Origin: Collinsella sp.
Lineage (GTDB): Bacteria > Actinomycetota > Coriobacteriia > Coriobacteriales > Coriobacteriaceae
Direction of reading: 5' to 3'
DNA length: 14,357 nucleotides
NCBI GenBank assembly: GCA_020025115.1
Contig: JAHHSP010000021.1
Coordinates: 1 to 14,357, forward strand
In this document: piece after piece, positions 1-5,829 of the stretch
Numbering within the stretch: the first letter of the stretch is position 1
Layout of the letters: the number at the start of each line of letters is the position of its first letter
Notes under the pieces: model-generated
The model's database searches: none
Told to the model about the DNA's origin: nothing
Seen by the model: the letters and a program-made list of their open reading frames with translations, nothing else
Position numbers and translations under genes: made by a program

Positions 1-51
1 GCCGCGAAAGGTGGGCCCCTCGTTTTCCGTAGGGGCCCGCTCTGACATCAT
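1..51 (-). CDS. Possible 5' end of a thiamine-regulated gene (partial, doubtful)
   Basis: Two tandem ATG codons (51-49 and 48-46) open a reading frame that stays open to the left edge, 17 codons starting MMSERAPTEN. It is the first frame downstream of the TPP riboswitch, so it could be the N-terminus of a thiamine biosynthesis or uptake protein. Against it: no good Shine-Dalgarno sequence sits at normal spacing (the nearest GGAG is about 12 bases upstream), and a strong hairpin at 13-38 that looks like the riboswitch expression platform lies inside the frame. The true gene may well begin beyond the window. The visible residues are too few to assign a family. Confidence 0.25.
   Translation of the reverse strand, partial: MMSERAPTENEGPTFRG
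13..38 (-). terminator. Riboswitch expression-platform hairpin (probable conditional terminator)
   Basis: On the minus strand GGGCCCCT, a 10-base loop and AGGGGCCC form a perfect 8-bp GC-rich stem. The following bases (ACCTTTCGC) give only a weak U-tract. The left arm contains CCCTACG (plus coordinates 28-34), which is exactly complementary to CGTAGGG at the 3' end of the TPP aptamer (104-110). The two pairings exclude each other, as expected of an antiterminator/terminator switch: TPP binding would occupy CGTAGGG and free this hairpin to form. Confidence 0.55.
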
Positions 52-100
52 GGCGTCCGCTCACTCCAAAGCGTCCGCGTCGATCAAAGCGAGGCTGCTC

Positions 101-206
101 GATCCCTACGCCGGCATTACCCGGATCAGGTTGCGGGTCGAAGCGGTGCGAGCGCGAAAACGCCCGCGGGGCTTCCTCTCAGCCGGCCTCCGCCAGCTCC
201 CCGATA
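101..206 (-). ncRNA. TPP (thiamine pyrophosphate) riboswitch aptamer, THI element
   Basis: Read on the minus strand, the segment shows the conserved THI-box parts in order. First is CGGGGAGC (203-196). Then comes a stem GCTGGC/GCCGGC capped by GGAG, followed by CTGAGAGG (the pyrimidine-sensor CTGAGA) and CCCCG that can pair back to CGGGG (P2). A variable GCGGG...CCCGC arm precedes the pyrophosphate-sensor half ACCTGATCCGGGTAATGCC and the terminal GGCGTAGGGA. These are the most conserved nucleotides of the TPP family. The aptamer starts within a few bases of the expected transcription start from the -10 box at 215-220. It reads out of the left edge, so the controlled gene, probably thiamine synthesis or uptake, is mostly or wholly outside. 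Confidence 0.93.
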
Positions 207-214
207 CGTCATTC

Positions 215-220
215 AGTATA
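215..220 (-). promoter_or_regulatory. -10 box (TATACT) of the riboswitch transcript
   Basis: TATACT on the minus strand matches the -10 consensus at five of six positions. Transcription would begin near 208, right at the 5' border of the TPP aptamer. No good -35 hexamer is present: the best is TTGCGT, with a short 15-base spacer. Position relative to the aptamer is the main support. Confidence 0.5.
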
Positions 221-246
221 CGACAACAAAAACACACGCAAGGCTG

Positions 247-387
247 TCAGCGAAAAGCATTGCGGTGGATAACGATGCCCACGGCAATCGTCGCAGCCAT
301 AAGCACGCAAAGAACTGCAAGATACAGCATGAGGCCTTTGGTCGCCGCGGTGTTCTCCAACACGACGATGGACGCATTCAGCAGCAT
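247..387 (-). CDS. Small single-pass membrane protein, hypothetical (46 aa)
   Basis: The start is ATG at 387, preceded by AAAGGGGG with 5-6 bases of spacing; an upstream in-frame GTG at 444 lacks such a site. The product has a short polar N-terminus (MLLNASIVVLENTAATK), one hydrophobic helix of about 23 residues (GLMLYLAVLC onward, residues 18-40) and a basic tail ending HRNAFR. The charge pattern would favour a cytoplasmic C-terminus. Third codon positions are moderately GC-rich, as expected for a real gene here. A TATATT -10-like box lies at 475-470, with no clear -35. It stands alone between the aspS terminator and the TPP riboswitch promoter, in the same direction as both. I recognise no family and assign no function; it could be a chance ORF. 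Confidence 0.45.
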   Translation of the reverse strand: MLLNASIVVLENTAATKGLMLYLAVLCVLMAATIAVGIVIHRNAFR

Positions 388-517
388 CGCGGCCCCCTTT
401 CGCCGAACCGGATTAGCGCGAACGGCCGCGCAGGGAGTCGCCACCGGCGCGAGCCAATTCTGCAGCGTAAATATACCGTTTGCACGTCAGAGCCAGGTAA
501 ACGCCGGGTCAAGATGA

Positions 518-546
518 AATAAACGCCGCCCGCAAAGCGGACGGCG
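518..546 (-). terminator. Intrinsic terminator of aspS
   Basis: On the minus strand CGCCGTCCGC, a TTT loop and GCGGGCGGCG form a 10-bp stem with one G-U pair, directly followed by TTTATTTC. It lies about 100 bases after the aspS stop codon. Confidence 0.8.
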
Positions 547-586
547 CCATATTTCGCATGTTGAAATTGCGCCTGATTCTCAATTA

Positions 587-613
587 TGTCCTCAATTTGG
601 GGACAGCCCCAAA
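587..613. repeat. REP-like palindrome (TTTGGGG-ACAG-CCCCAAA)
   Basis: TTTGGGG (596-602) and CCCCAAA (607-613) form a perfect 7-bp stem with a 4-base loop. TGTCC (587-591) can alternatively pair with GGACA (601-605). The local AT-rich surroundings with CTCAATT repeated at 580-586 and 591-597 differ from neighbouring sequence. Palindromes of the TTTGGGGAC...CCCCAAA kind resemble the REP elements handled by REP-associated tyrosine transposases. Only one copy is visible, so a repeat family is an inference. It sits in the aspS 3' untranslated region. Confidence 0.4.
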
Positions 614-646
614 CTTAAAGTGGAACGTAGCGCACGGGAAAGCGAG

Positions 647-2443
647 CTACTCCAGTCGCAGTCCGACCTCTTTCAGCTGCGCCAAACTCACCTCGGACGG
701 GGCGGCGGACATGAGATCGGAGCCGGAGCTCGTCTTGGGGAACGCCATGACGTCGCGAATGGAGTCGGTACCGGCGAGCAGCATGCACACACGGTCGAGG
801 CCGAGCGCAAAGCCGCCCATGGGCGGGGCGCCAAACTCGAGGGCCTCCATGAGGAAGCCGAACTGGGCGCGGGCGCGCTCCTCGGAAAAGCCCATGAACT
901 CGAGCATCTTGAGCTGCAGCTCGGCATCGTGGATGCGCATGCCGCCACCGCCGGCCTCGAAGCCGTCCATGACGAAATCGTAGGTGCAGGAGCCCATCTT
1001 GAGCGGGTCCTCATCGAGCAGATGCAGCTCGTCAAGGTGCGGCAGGGTGAAGGGCTGGTGTTCGGCCTCGTAGCGCTGACCCTCCTCGTCCCAGTGGAAC
1101 AGCGGGAAGTTCACGACCCAGAGGAACTCGTGGCCCTCACGCGGAATGTTGAGCGCATCGGCCATGTGCGAACGCATACCGCCGAGGATGCCGTTGGCCT
1201 CCTGGCGGGGACCGGCGGCGAACATGACGAGGTCGCCAGGCTCGACGTCCATGCGCTCACGCAGCTGAGCCATCTCCCCGTCGGTGAAGAACTTCACGAT
1301 CGGGCTGTTCACCGACCCGTCCTCGCGGAAGGCGATCCAGGCGAGTCCCTTGGCGCCAAAGGTCGCGGCGACCTTGGCGAGCTTATCGATCTGTGCGCGG
1401 GGCCAGGAGCCGGCGCCCTTGGCGTTGATGGCCTTGACCACATGGCCCTCGGTGGTCGCGGCGGAGGCGAACACCTTGAATGCGGACTCGGCGAAGATGT
1501 CGGTCAGATCGACGAGCTCCATGCCGTAACGGGTGTCGGGCTTGTCGGACCCATAGGTATCCATGGCGTCCCAGTAGGACAGGCGGCGCAGCGGCGTGGG
1601 CATCTCCACGCCCACGCGGGCGAAGGCATCGGACAGCACATCCTCGAGCTGGGCCATGACGTCGTCCTGTTCGACGAAGCTCATCTCGATGTCGACCTGG
1701 GTAAACTCGGGCTGGCGGTCGGCTCGCAGGTCCTCGTCGCGGAAGCACTTGGCAACCTGATAGTAACGCTCGACGCCGCCGACCATCAGAAGCTGCTTGA
1801 GCAGCTGCGGGGACTGCGGCAGGGCATAGAAGCTGCCGGGCTGCAGACGGCTCGGCACCACGAAGTCGCGTGCGCCCTCGGGCGTGGACTTGAACAGGGC
1901 CGGCGTATCGACCTCGGTAAATGCGCGGTCGTGCAGGGCGGAGCGAATGGCGAAGGTGAAATCGGAACGCAGGCGCAGGCGCGCGGCCATCTCGGGACGA
2001 CGCAGGTCCAGGTAACGGTAGCGCAGGCGCGTGTCCTCGGCGGTCTCGATACCGTCCTCGATTTGGAACGGCGGGGTCTTGGAACGGTTGAGCACGGTGG
2101 CGTGGTCGATGAGGACCTCGATCTCGCCGGTAGCGAGCCTGGGATTCACCGCATCCTCACCACGGTAGCGCACGACGCCGTGTACGCAGATGGGCCACTC
2201 GGGACGCATGGTCTCGGCGATCTTGAAGGCATCGCCATCGGAGTGCTCCGGGTCGAAGTTGATCTGCGTGATGCCCTCGCGGTCGCGCAGGTCGCAGAAG
2301 ATCAGGCCGCCATGATCGCGGCGACGGCTCACCCATCCGGTGAGGGTGACCTCCTCGCCGATATTGGCGGCGCGAAGCTCGCCGCAGGTGCGGGTGTGCA
2401 TGCAATGCATGTTGGCTGGGTTGGTGGCGGGTGTCTCGGCCAT
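647..2443 (-). CDS. aspS: Aspartate--tRNA ligase (AspRS), bacterial type
   Basis: Class II synthetase that activates aspartate with ATP and charges tRNA-Asp in the cytoplasm. The length, 598 aa, is normal for bacterial AspRS. The ATG at 2443 has GAGGAGGG six bases upstream. Residues 15-115 form the anticodon-binding OB fold (GWVSRRRDHGG at 36-46). ATPEGAR-like and YLDLRRPEM segments lead into the catalytic core, with QSPQLLKQ at 210-217, motif 2 (FRDEDLRADRQPEFTQVD) at 234-251 and motif 3 (GLDR) at 548-551. The GAD insertion lies near 290-420. His44 in RRRDHGG matches the residue seen in non-discriminating AspRS enzymes (Leu30 in E. coli), so the enzyme may also charge tRNA-Asn; this is inference. 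It is the last gene of the hisS-ppc-aspS run, behind a 326-bp gap with its own structures. The large plus-strand frame opposite it is a shadow. Confidence 0.97.
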   Translation of the reverse strand: MAETPATNPANMHCMHTRTCGELRAANIGEEVTLTGWVSRRRDHGGLIFCDLRDREGITQINFDPEHSDGDAFKIAETMRPEWPICVHGVVRYRGEDAVNPRLATGEIEVLIDHATVLNRSKTPPFQIEDGIETAEDTRLRYRYLDLRRPEMAARLRLRSDFTFAIRSALHDRAFTEVDTPALFKSTPEGARDFVVPSRLQPGSFYALPQSPQLLKQLLMVGGVERYYQVAKCFRDEDLRADRQPEFTQVDIEMSFVEQDDVMAQLEDVLSDAFARVGVEMPTPLRRLSYWDAMDTYGSDKPDTRYGMELVDLTDIFAESAFKVFASAATTEGHVVKAINAKGAGSWPRAQIDKLAKVAATFGAKGLAWIAFREDGSVNSPIVKFFTDGEMAQLRERMDVEPGDLVMFAAGPRQEANGILGGMRSHMADALNIPREGHEFLWVVNFPLFHWDEEGQRYEAEHQPFTLPHLDELHLLDEDPLKMGSCTYDFVMDGFEAGGGGMRIHDAELQLKMLEFMGFSEERARAQFGFLMEALEFGAPPMGGFALGLDRVCMLLAGTDSIRDVMAFPKTSSGSDLMSAAPSEVSLAQLKEVGLRLE

Positions 2444-2589
2444 AAGCCCTCCTCGTGATCTGTGCCGCCCCGTGCCGTAAGCAGGCGGCTGGTGTACAGA
2501 TTGCCGGGGCGCGTAGACAGCGCGGCTCGGCGTATCGCAACATGACGGCGGGTTAGGCTCGGACGCCCACCCGCGCCTCTAGAAGCCGC

Positions 2590-2609
2590 CGACGGGGTGA
2601 GCCCCGCCG
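2590..2609 (-). other. GC-rich hairpin in the aspS leader
   Basis: On the minus strand CGGCGGGG, loop CTCA and CCCCGTCG form an 8-bp stem with one G-U pair about 150 bases before the aspS start. No U-tract follows on either strand. I looked for T-box signatures (such as GGGTGGNACCGCG) in the leader and found none, so the role is unknown. Confidence 0.35.
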
Positions 2610-2650
2610 TATGCGGCCTTTGCGTGCGACAGCTCACTAGGATAGCGGAA

Positions 2651-2684
2651 AGCCAGGCACTTTATCACAGAAGAGTGCCTGGCT
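2651..2684 (-). terminator. Long hairpin between ppc and aspS (second terminator or leader structure)
   Basis: AGCCAGGCAC (2651-2660) and GTGCCTGGCT (2675-2684) are perfect inverted repeats. With TTT/AGA pairing the stem grows to 13 bp (one G-U), leaving an 8-base loop. On the minus strand it is followed only by TTTCCGC, a poor U-tract. It may be a back-up ppc terminator, or a structured element of the aspS leader. Confidence 0.45.
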
Positions 2685-2714
2685 CACGTTGTCTTAACAG
2701 GTTCGCAACTCAAA

Positions 2715-2759
2715 TTCGACGGCGGCCTGCCCATGACCGATGCGGAACCGCCCGTCGAA
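2715..2759 (-). terminator. Terminator-like hairpin after ppc
   Basis: Starting 10 bases after the ppc stop, TTCGACGGGCGG and CCGCCGTCGAA pair as an 11-bp stem with a single bulged G and a 22-base loop. The stem is followed on the minus strand by TTTGAGTTG. The U-tract is weak but the position directly after the gene fits termination. Confidence 0.55.
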
Positions 2760-2769
2760 ACTCTGCGAT

Positions 2770-5595
2770 TTACCCCGTGTTCTGCAGACCGGCGGAGACG
2801 CCGGTGACGGTCTCCAGCACCAAGCTCATGAACTCGGCCTTGGCCTCCTCGGACAGCTCGTCTTGATTGGCGCGGACCTCGCGCAGCGCGCGGACCTGTG
2901 CGAGCGACAACGCATCCACGAACGGGCTGCGCACTCGCACGGCCTGACCGAGCACGCGTCGATGCTCGAGCGGCCACGTGTCACCCACGATGCGCAGCAC
3001 CCAGGAACGCGTGAGCATCATCTCGTCAAAAACCTTATCGGCCAGATCGACGCGATCGCCGAGCGCAAGGTACATCTTGGCGATACGGTTGTCCGTCTTG
3101 GCAATGGACATCTCGATGTTATCGATGAACGTGTTGAACAGCGGCCACTCATGGTAGGCGCGCTGCAAAAGCTCCAGGTCGCCCAGCTTCTCACAGGCGG
3201 TACCCAGGCCGTACCAAGCGGCCAAGTTGATGCGGGCCTGGCTCCACGAGAACACCCATGGGATCGTGCGCAGGTCGTCGAGGGACTTGGCGCCCAAACC
3301 GCGCTTGGCCGGACGGCTGCCGATGGGCAACAGGCCGACCTCGGTGAGCGGCGTCACGCAGGAGAACCACGGCGTGAACTCCTCGGTGTTCAACAGGTCG
3401 AGGTAGCGCTCATGGCTGGCCTCGTTCAGCGTGGCGGCCATCTCGGCATAACGCGCGGTCATCTCGGTGTTCGTGCGCTCCACGGAAGGCGCGGAGTTGA
3501 GCAGGGTCGCCGCGGCCACGGACTCCACGTGGCGCTGGGCCAGCGCCGGGTTGCCGTACCGGGCGAAGATGACCTCGCCCTGCTCCGTGACCTTGAAGAA
3601 GCAGTTGACCGAGCCGGCGGGCTGGGCGAGCACCGCGCGGTTGGCGGGGCCGCCGCCGCGGCCGACGGCGCCACCGCGGCCGTGCATGAGCACCAGGTCG
3701 ATATCGTGCTTCTCGGCCCATGCGACGATACGCTCCTCGGCGGAGTGCAGGGCGAGCGTGGCGGTGGTGGGACCGGCGTCCTTGGAAGAGTCGGAGTACC
3801 CGAGCATGACCTCCATGCGACGGCCGGACTCGGCCAGACGCTTTTGCACCGCGGGGATGGAGAGCATCTCCTCGAGTACGTCGACGCAGCCCTCGAGGTC
3901 TTCGAGCTGCTCGAACAGCGGGATCACATCGAGGGTCGGGACGTCCTCGGCATGCGCGAACGCCAGGTTCGCGAGCTCGTAGACGTCGGCGACATGGCTC
4001 GCGCTCTTGGTGAACGAGATGATGTAGCGGCGGGCCATCTTCTGCCCAAAGCGCTTCTGGATGGACCCGATGGCACGGAACGTGTCGAGCACCTCACGCG
4101 TCATGGGGGCGAGCTCACCATGGATGCCGTGCTCGCGAATATCGGCAAGCGCGCGGCTGTGGACCACGGAGTGCTGACGGAACTCCATCTCCACCATGTG
4201 GAAGCCAAAGGTCTCGACCTGCCAGATGAGGGTCTGGACCGGCCCGTAAGCGGCACGGCAGGCGCCCGCGGCGGCCAGCGAGCGCTGGACGACGTGCAGG
4301 TCATCGAGGAATTCCTCGGCATTGCGGTACATGGTGTCGGCGTTGCGGGCCACCGTTGCGTCCAGGCGCGCGGCCATCACGAGCATCACGGCGCGATGCG
4401 GCTCCGAATCGGAGATCTCGCTGGCGCGCTCGGTGAGAACCTCGCTCATCTCAACCTGATGGCTCCATAGATTGAGCAGCTCATCCGAGGGCTGGGTATA
4501 CGCGGCCTCGAGAGTGAGGTTGCGGCCCACGCGGCGGCACTTGTCCGCGAGCTTGGAGATCATATGGGTGGCGTACTTGGCGGCAACCCGACGGCTCACC
4601 TTGGCGGTGACGTTGGGATTGCCGTCCCGGTCGGAGCCGATCCAGCTGCCAGGGTGGAAGAATGCCGGACATACGGGCGGGACCGTACCCGCGACCTCGC
4701 CCAGGACCCAGTCGTCGAAGCGACGGTAAATCGCGGGGATGGCATCGAACAGCGTGCTGTCGAAGATGTCGATGATGGTATCGGCCTCCTCGACGGGCGT
4801 GGGCTTTTTGAGCGCGATGGGGCTCGTGCGCACGAGGGCGTCGATCTCCTGAAGCATATGGCGCTCGTTCTCCACCAGGTCGGAGCCGCCCATGTAGGGG
4901 CGCTCTTCTAGCAGGCGGGCGATACGGCGGATCTTGCCCTCGACCGCCTTGCGGCGTGCCTCGGTGGGATGGGCGGTAAAGACGGGATGGAATTCCAGGC
5001 GCGAGAGCAGCTCGGTGGCCTTGGCACCGCCAACCTCCTCGTTGAGCCGATGGAACGCCACGGTGAGGGCATTCGCGGGATCGACCTCGTCCTCGGTGGA
5101 GACGTTGCGCTCGCGCTCACGCAGCTGGGCCACGCGATAGTTCTCCTCGGACAGGTTGGCGAGGTGGAAAAATGCGGTGAACGCGCGAACGATGACCTGG
5201 GCCTGGTCCATGGGCAGGGCGTCGATGAGGGCCACGGCGTCGCGGAAGGCGCACGCAGAGGGCGTGTCGCTCACGGGCATGCCCTGGGCATCCACGGCCT
5301 CGCCATCGGCCTCGGCGCCGGGGTCTCCGGCATTGGCGCGGATCACGCTCATCATGAGCTCATCGAAGATGTCGAGCACCTTCACGTCGTACTCGCGCAA
5401 GACGCGGCGTTCGAGGCGCAAGAACAGCGCCAGGTTGTCACGGAGCTCGGCGGGGATGTCGATATCGGACAGGACCTCGACGACCGCCGCCAGGTCGGTC
5501 AGGTCGATGCGGTGGGTGCCGGACATCACGTCGGCGACCGTGTCACCGGTGATGAAATCTCCGAGCCGCTGCTCTGCAGGCGTATTCTCTGCCAC
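2770..5595 (-). CDS. ppc: Phosphoenolpyruvate carboxylase
   Basis: Cytoplasmic enzyme that adds bicarbonate to phosphoenolpyruvate to give oxaloacetate, feeding aspartate synthesis and, in anaerobes, succinate-forming fermentation. The start is GTG at 5595, set by an excellent AAGGAGG site seven bases before it. All hallmark motifs are present: FTAHPTE with catalytic His209, GSDRDGNP at 320-327, GYSDSSKDAG with Lys605, the glycine-rich HGRGGAVGRGG loop at 638-648, SRPAKRG at 760-766 and the C-terminal QNTG (938-941). At 941 aa it is somewhat longer than the 883-aa E. coli enzyme; part of the difference is an acidic, low-complexity stretch near residues 90-110. It lies between hisS and aspS on the same strand, with its own promoter and a downstream hairpin. 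Next to aspS, a role in aspartate supply is a natural reading, though co-regulation is not shown. Confidence 0.98.
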   Translation of the reverse strand: MAENTPAEQRLGDFITGDTVADVMSGTHRIDLTDLAAVVEVLSDIDIPAELRDNLALFLRLERRVLREYDVKVLDIFDELMMSVIRANAGDPGAEADGEAVDAQGMPVSDTPSACAFRDAVALIDALPMDQAQVIVRAFTAFFHLANLSEENYRVAQLRERERNVSTEDEVDPANALTVAFHRLNEEVGGAKATELLSRLEFHPVFTAHPTEARRKAVEGKIRRIARLLEERPYMGGSDLVENERHMLQEIDALVRTSPIALKKPTPVEEADTIIDIFDSTLFDAIPAIYRRFDDWVLGEVAGTVPPVCPAFFHPGSWIGSDRDGNPNVTAKVSRRVAAKYATHMISKLADKCRRVGRNLTLEAAYTQPSDELLNLWSHQVEMSEVLTERASEISDSEPHRAVMLVMAARLDATVARNADTMYRNAEEFLDDLHVVQRSLAAAGACRAAYGPVQTLIWQVETFGFHMVEMEFRQHSVVHSRALADIREHGIHGELAPMTREVLDTFRAIGSIQKRFGQKMARRYIISFTKSASHVADVYELANLAFAHAEDVPTLDVIPLFEQLEDLEGCVDVLEEMLSIPAVQKRLAESGRRMEVMLGYSDSSKDAGPTTATLALHSAEERIVAWAEKHDIDLVLMHGRGGAVGRGGGPANRAVLAQPAGSVNCFFKVTEQGEVIFARYGNPALAQRHVESVAAATLLNSAPSVERTNTEMTARYAEMAATLNEASHERYLDLLNTEEFTPWFSCVTPLTEVGLLPIGSRPAKRGLGAKSLDDLRTIPWVFSWSQARINLAAWYGLGTACEKLGDLELLQRAYHEWPLFNTFIDNIEMSIAKTDNRIAKMYLALGDRVDLADKVFDEMMLTRSWVLRIVGDTWPLEHRRVLGQAVRVRSPFVDALSLAQVRALREVRANQDELSEEAKAEFMSLVLETVTGVSAGLQNTG

Positions 5596-5614
5596 GCTAC
5601 CTCCTTATATGCAG

Positions 5615-5641
5615 GCACGGATGCTCCAGGGGACTCCGTGC
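5615..5641 (-). other. Hairpin in the ppc 5' leader
   Basis: GCACGGA (5615-5621) and TCCGTGC (5635-5641) pair as a 7-bp stem between the -10 box and the ribosome binding site of ppc. The loop is 13 bases. It may stabilise the leader; no known riboswitch fold is seen. Confidence 0.35.
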
Positions 5642-5650
5642 GACCGCACT

Positions 5651-5680
5651 ATTATAGGCGGGCCATGCGACGCCTACCAA
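5651..5680 (-). promoter_or_regulatory. ppc promoter
   Basis: On the minus strand TTGGTA (5680-5675), an 18-base spacer and a perfect TATAAT (5656-5651) lie about 55 bases before the ppc start. This is a good vegetative sigma-factor promoter. Confidence 0.75.
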
Positions 5681-5739
5681 CTACTTTAGTCTGATAGAGT
5701 GCCTCTCCCGCTTTTCAACAAATACTCGGCGATCGGCAA

Positions 5740-5763
5740 GCGCGTCCCGCCGGACGGACGCGC
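5740..5763 (-). repeat. Perfect inverted repeat after the hisS terminator
   Basis: GCGCGTCC and GGACGCGC form an 8-bp stem with an 8-base loop, 14 bases beyond the hisS terminator and about 60 bases upstream of the ppc -35. No U-tract follows. It could be a second termination hairpin or an upstream ppc element. Confidence 0.35.
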
Positions 5764-5777
5764 CCGCGCCCGCGCCT

Positions 5778-5805
5778 AAAAACGGCGGGGCCGCTCGCCC
5801 CGCCG
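5778..5805 (-). terminator. Intrinsic terminator of hisS
   Basis: On the minus strand CGGCGGGGC, loop GAGCG and GCCCCGCCG form a perfect 9-bp stem followed by TTTTT. It begins 24 bases after the hisS stop codon. Confidence 0.92.
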
Positions 5806-5829
5806 CAACCGCGCAATTCGACCTCCGCG

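Noticed and set aside
620..2458. Long plus-strand ORF of 612 codons
   Set aside because: It lies wholly opposite aspS, whose motifs are complete. The His/Leu/Gly-rich translation is the usual antisense shadow of a GC-rich gene.
2444..2650. T-box leader for aspS
   Set aside because: The conserved T-box sequence and a specifier loop could not be found; only a simple GC-rich hairpin is present.
2740..4470. Plus-strand ORF of 576 codons
   Set aside because: Antisense shadow of ppc: no family features, and a composition rich in His, Gly and Leu.
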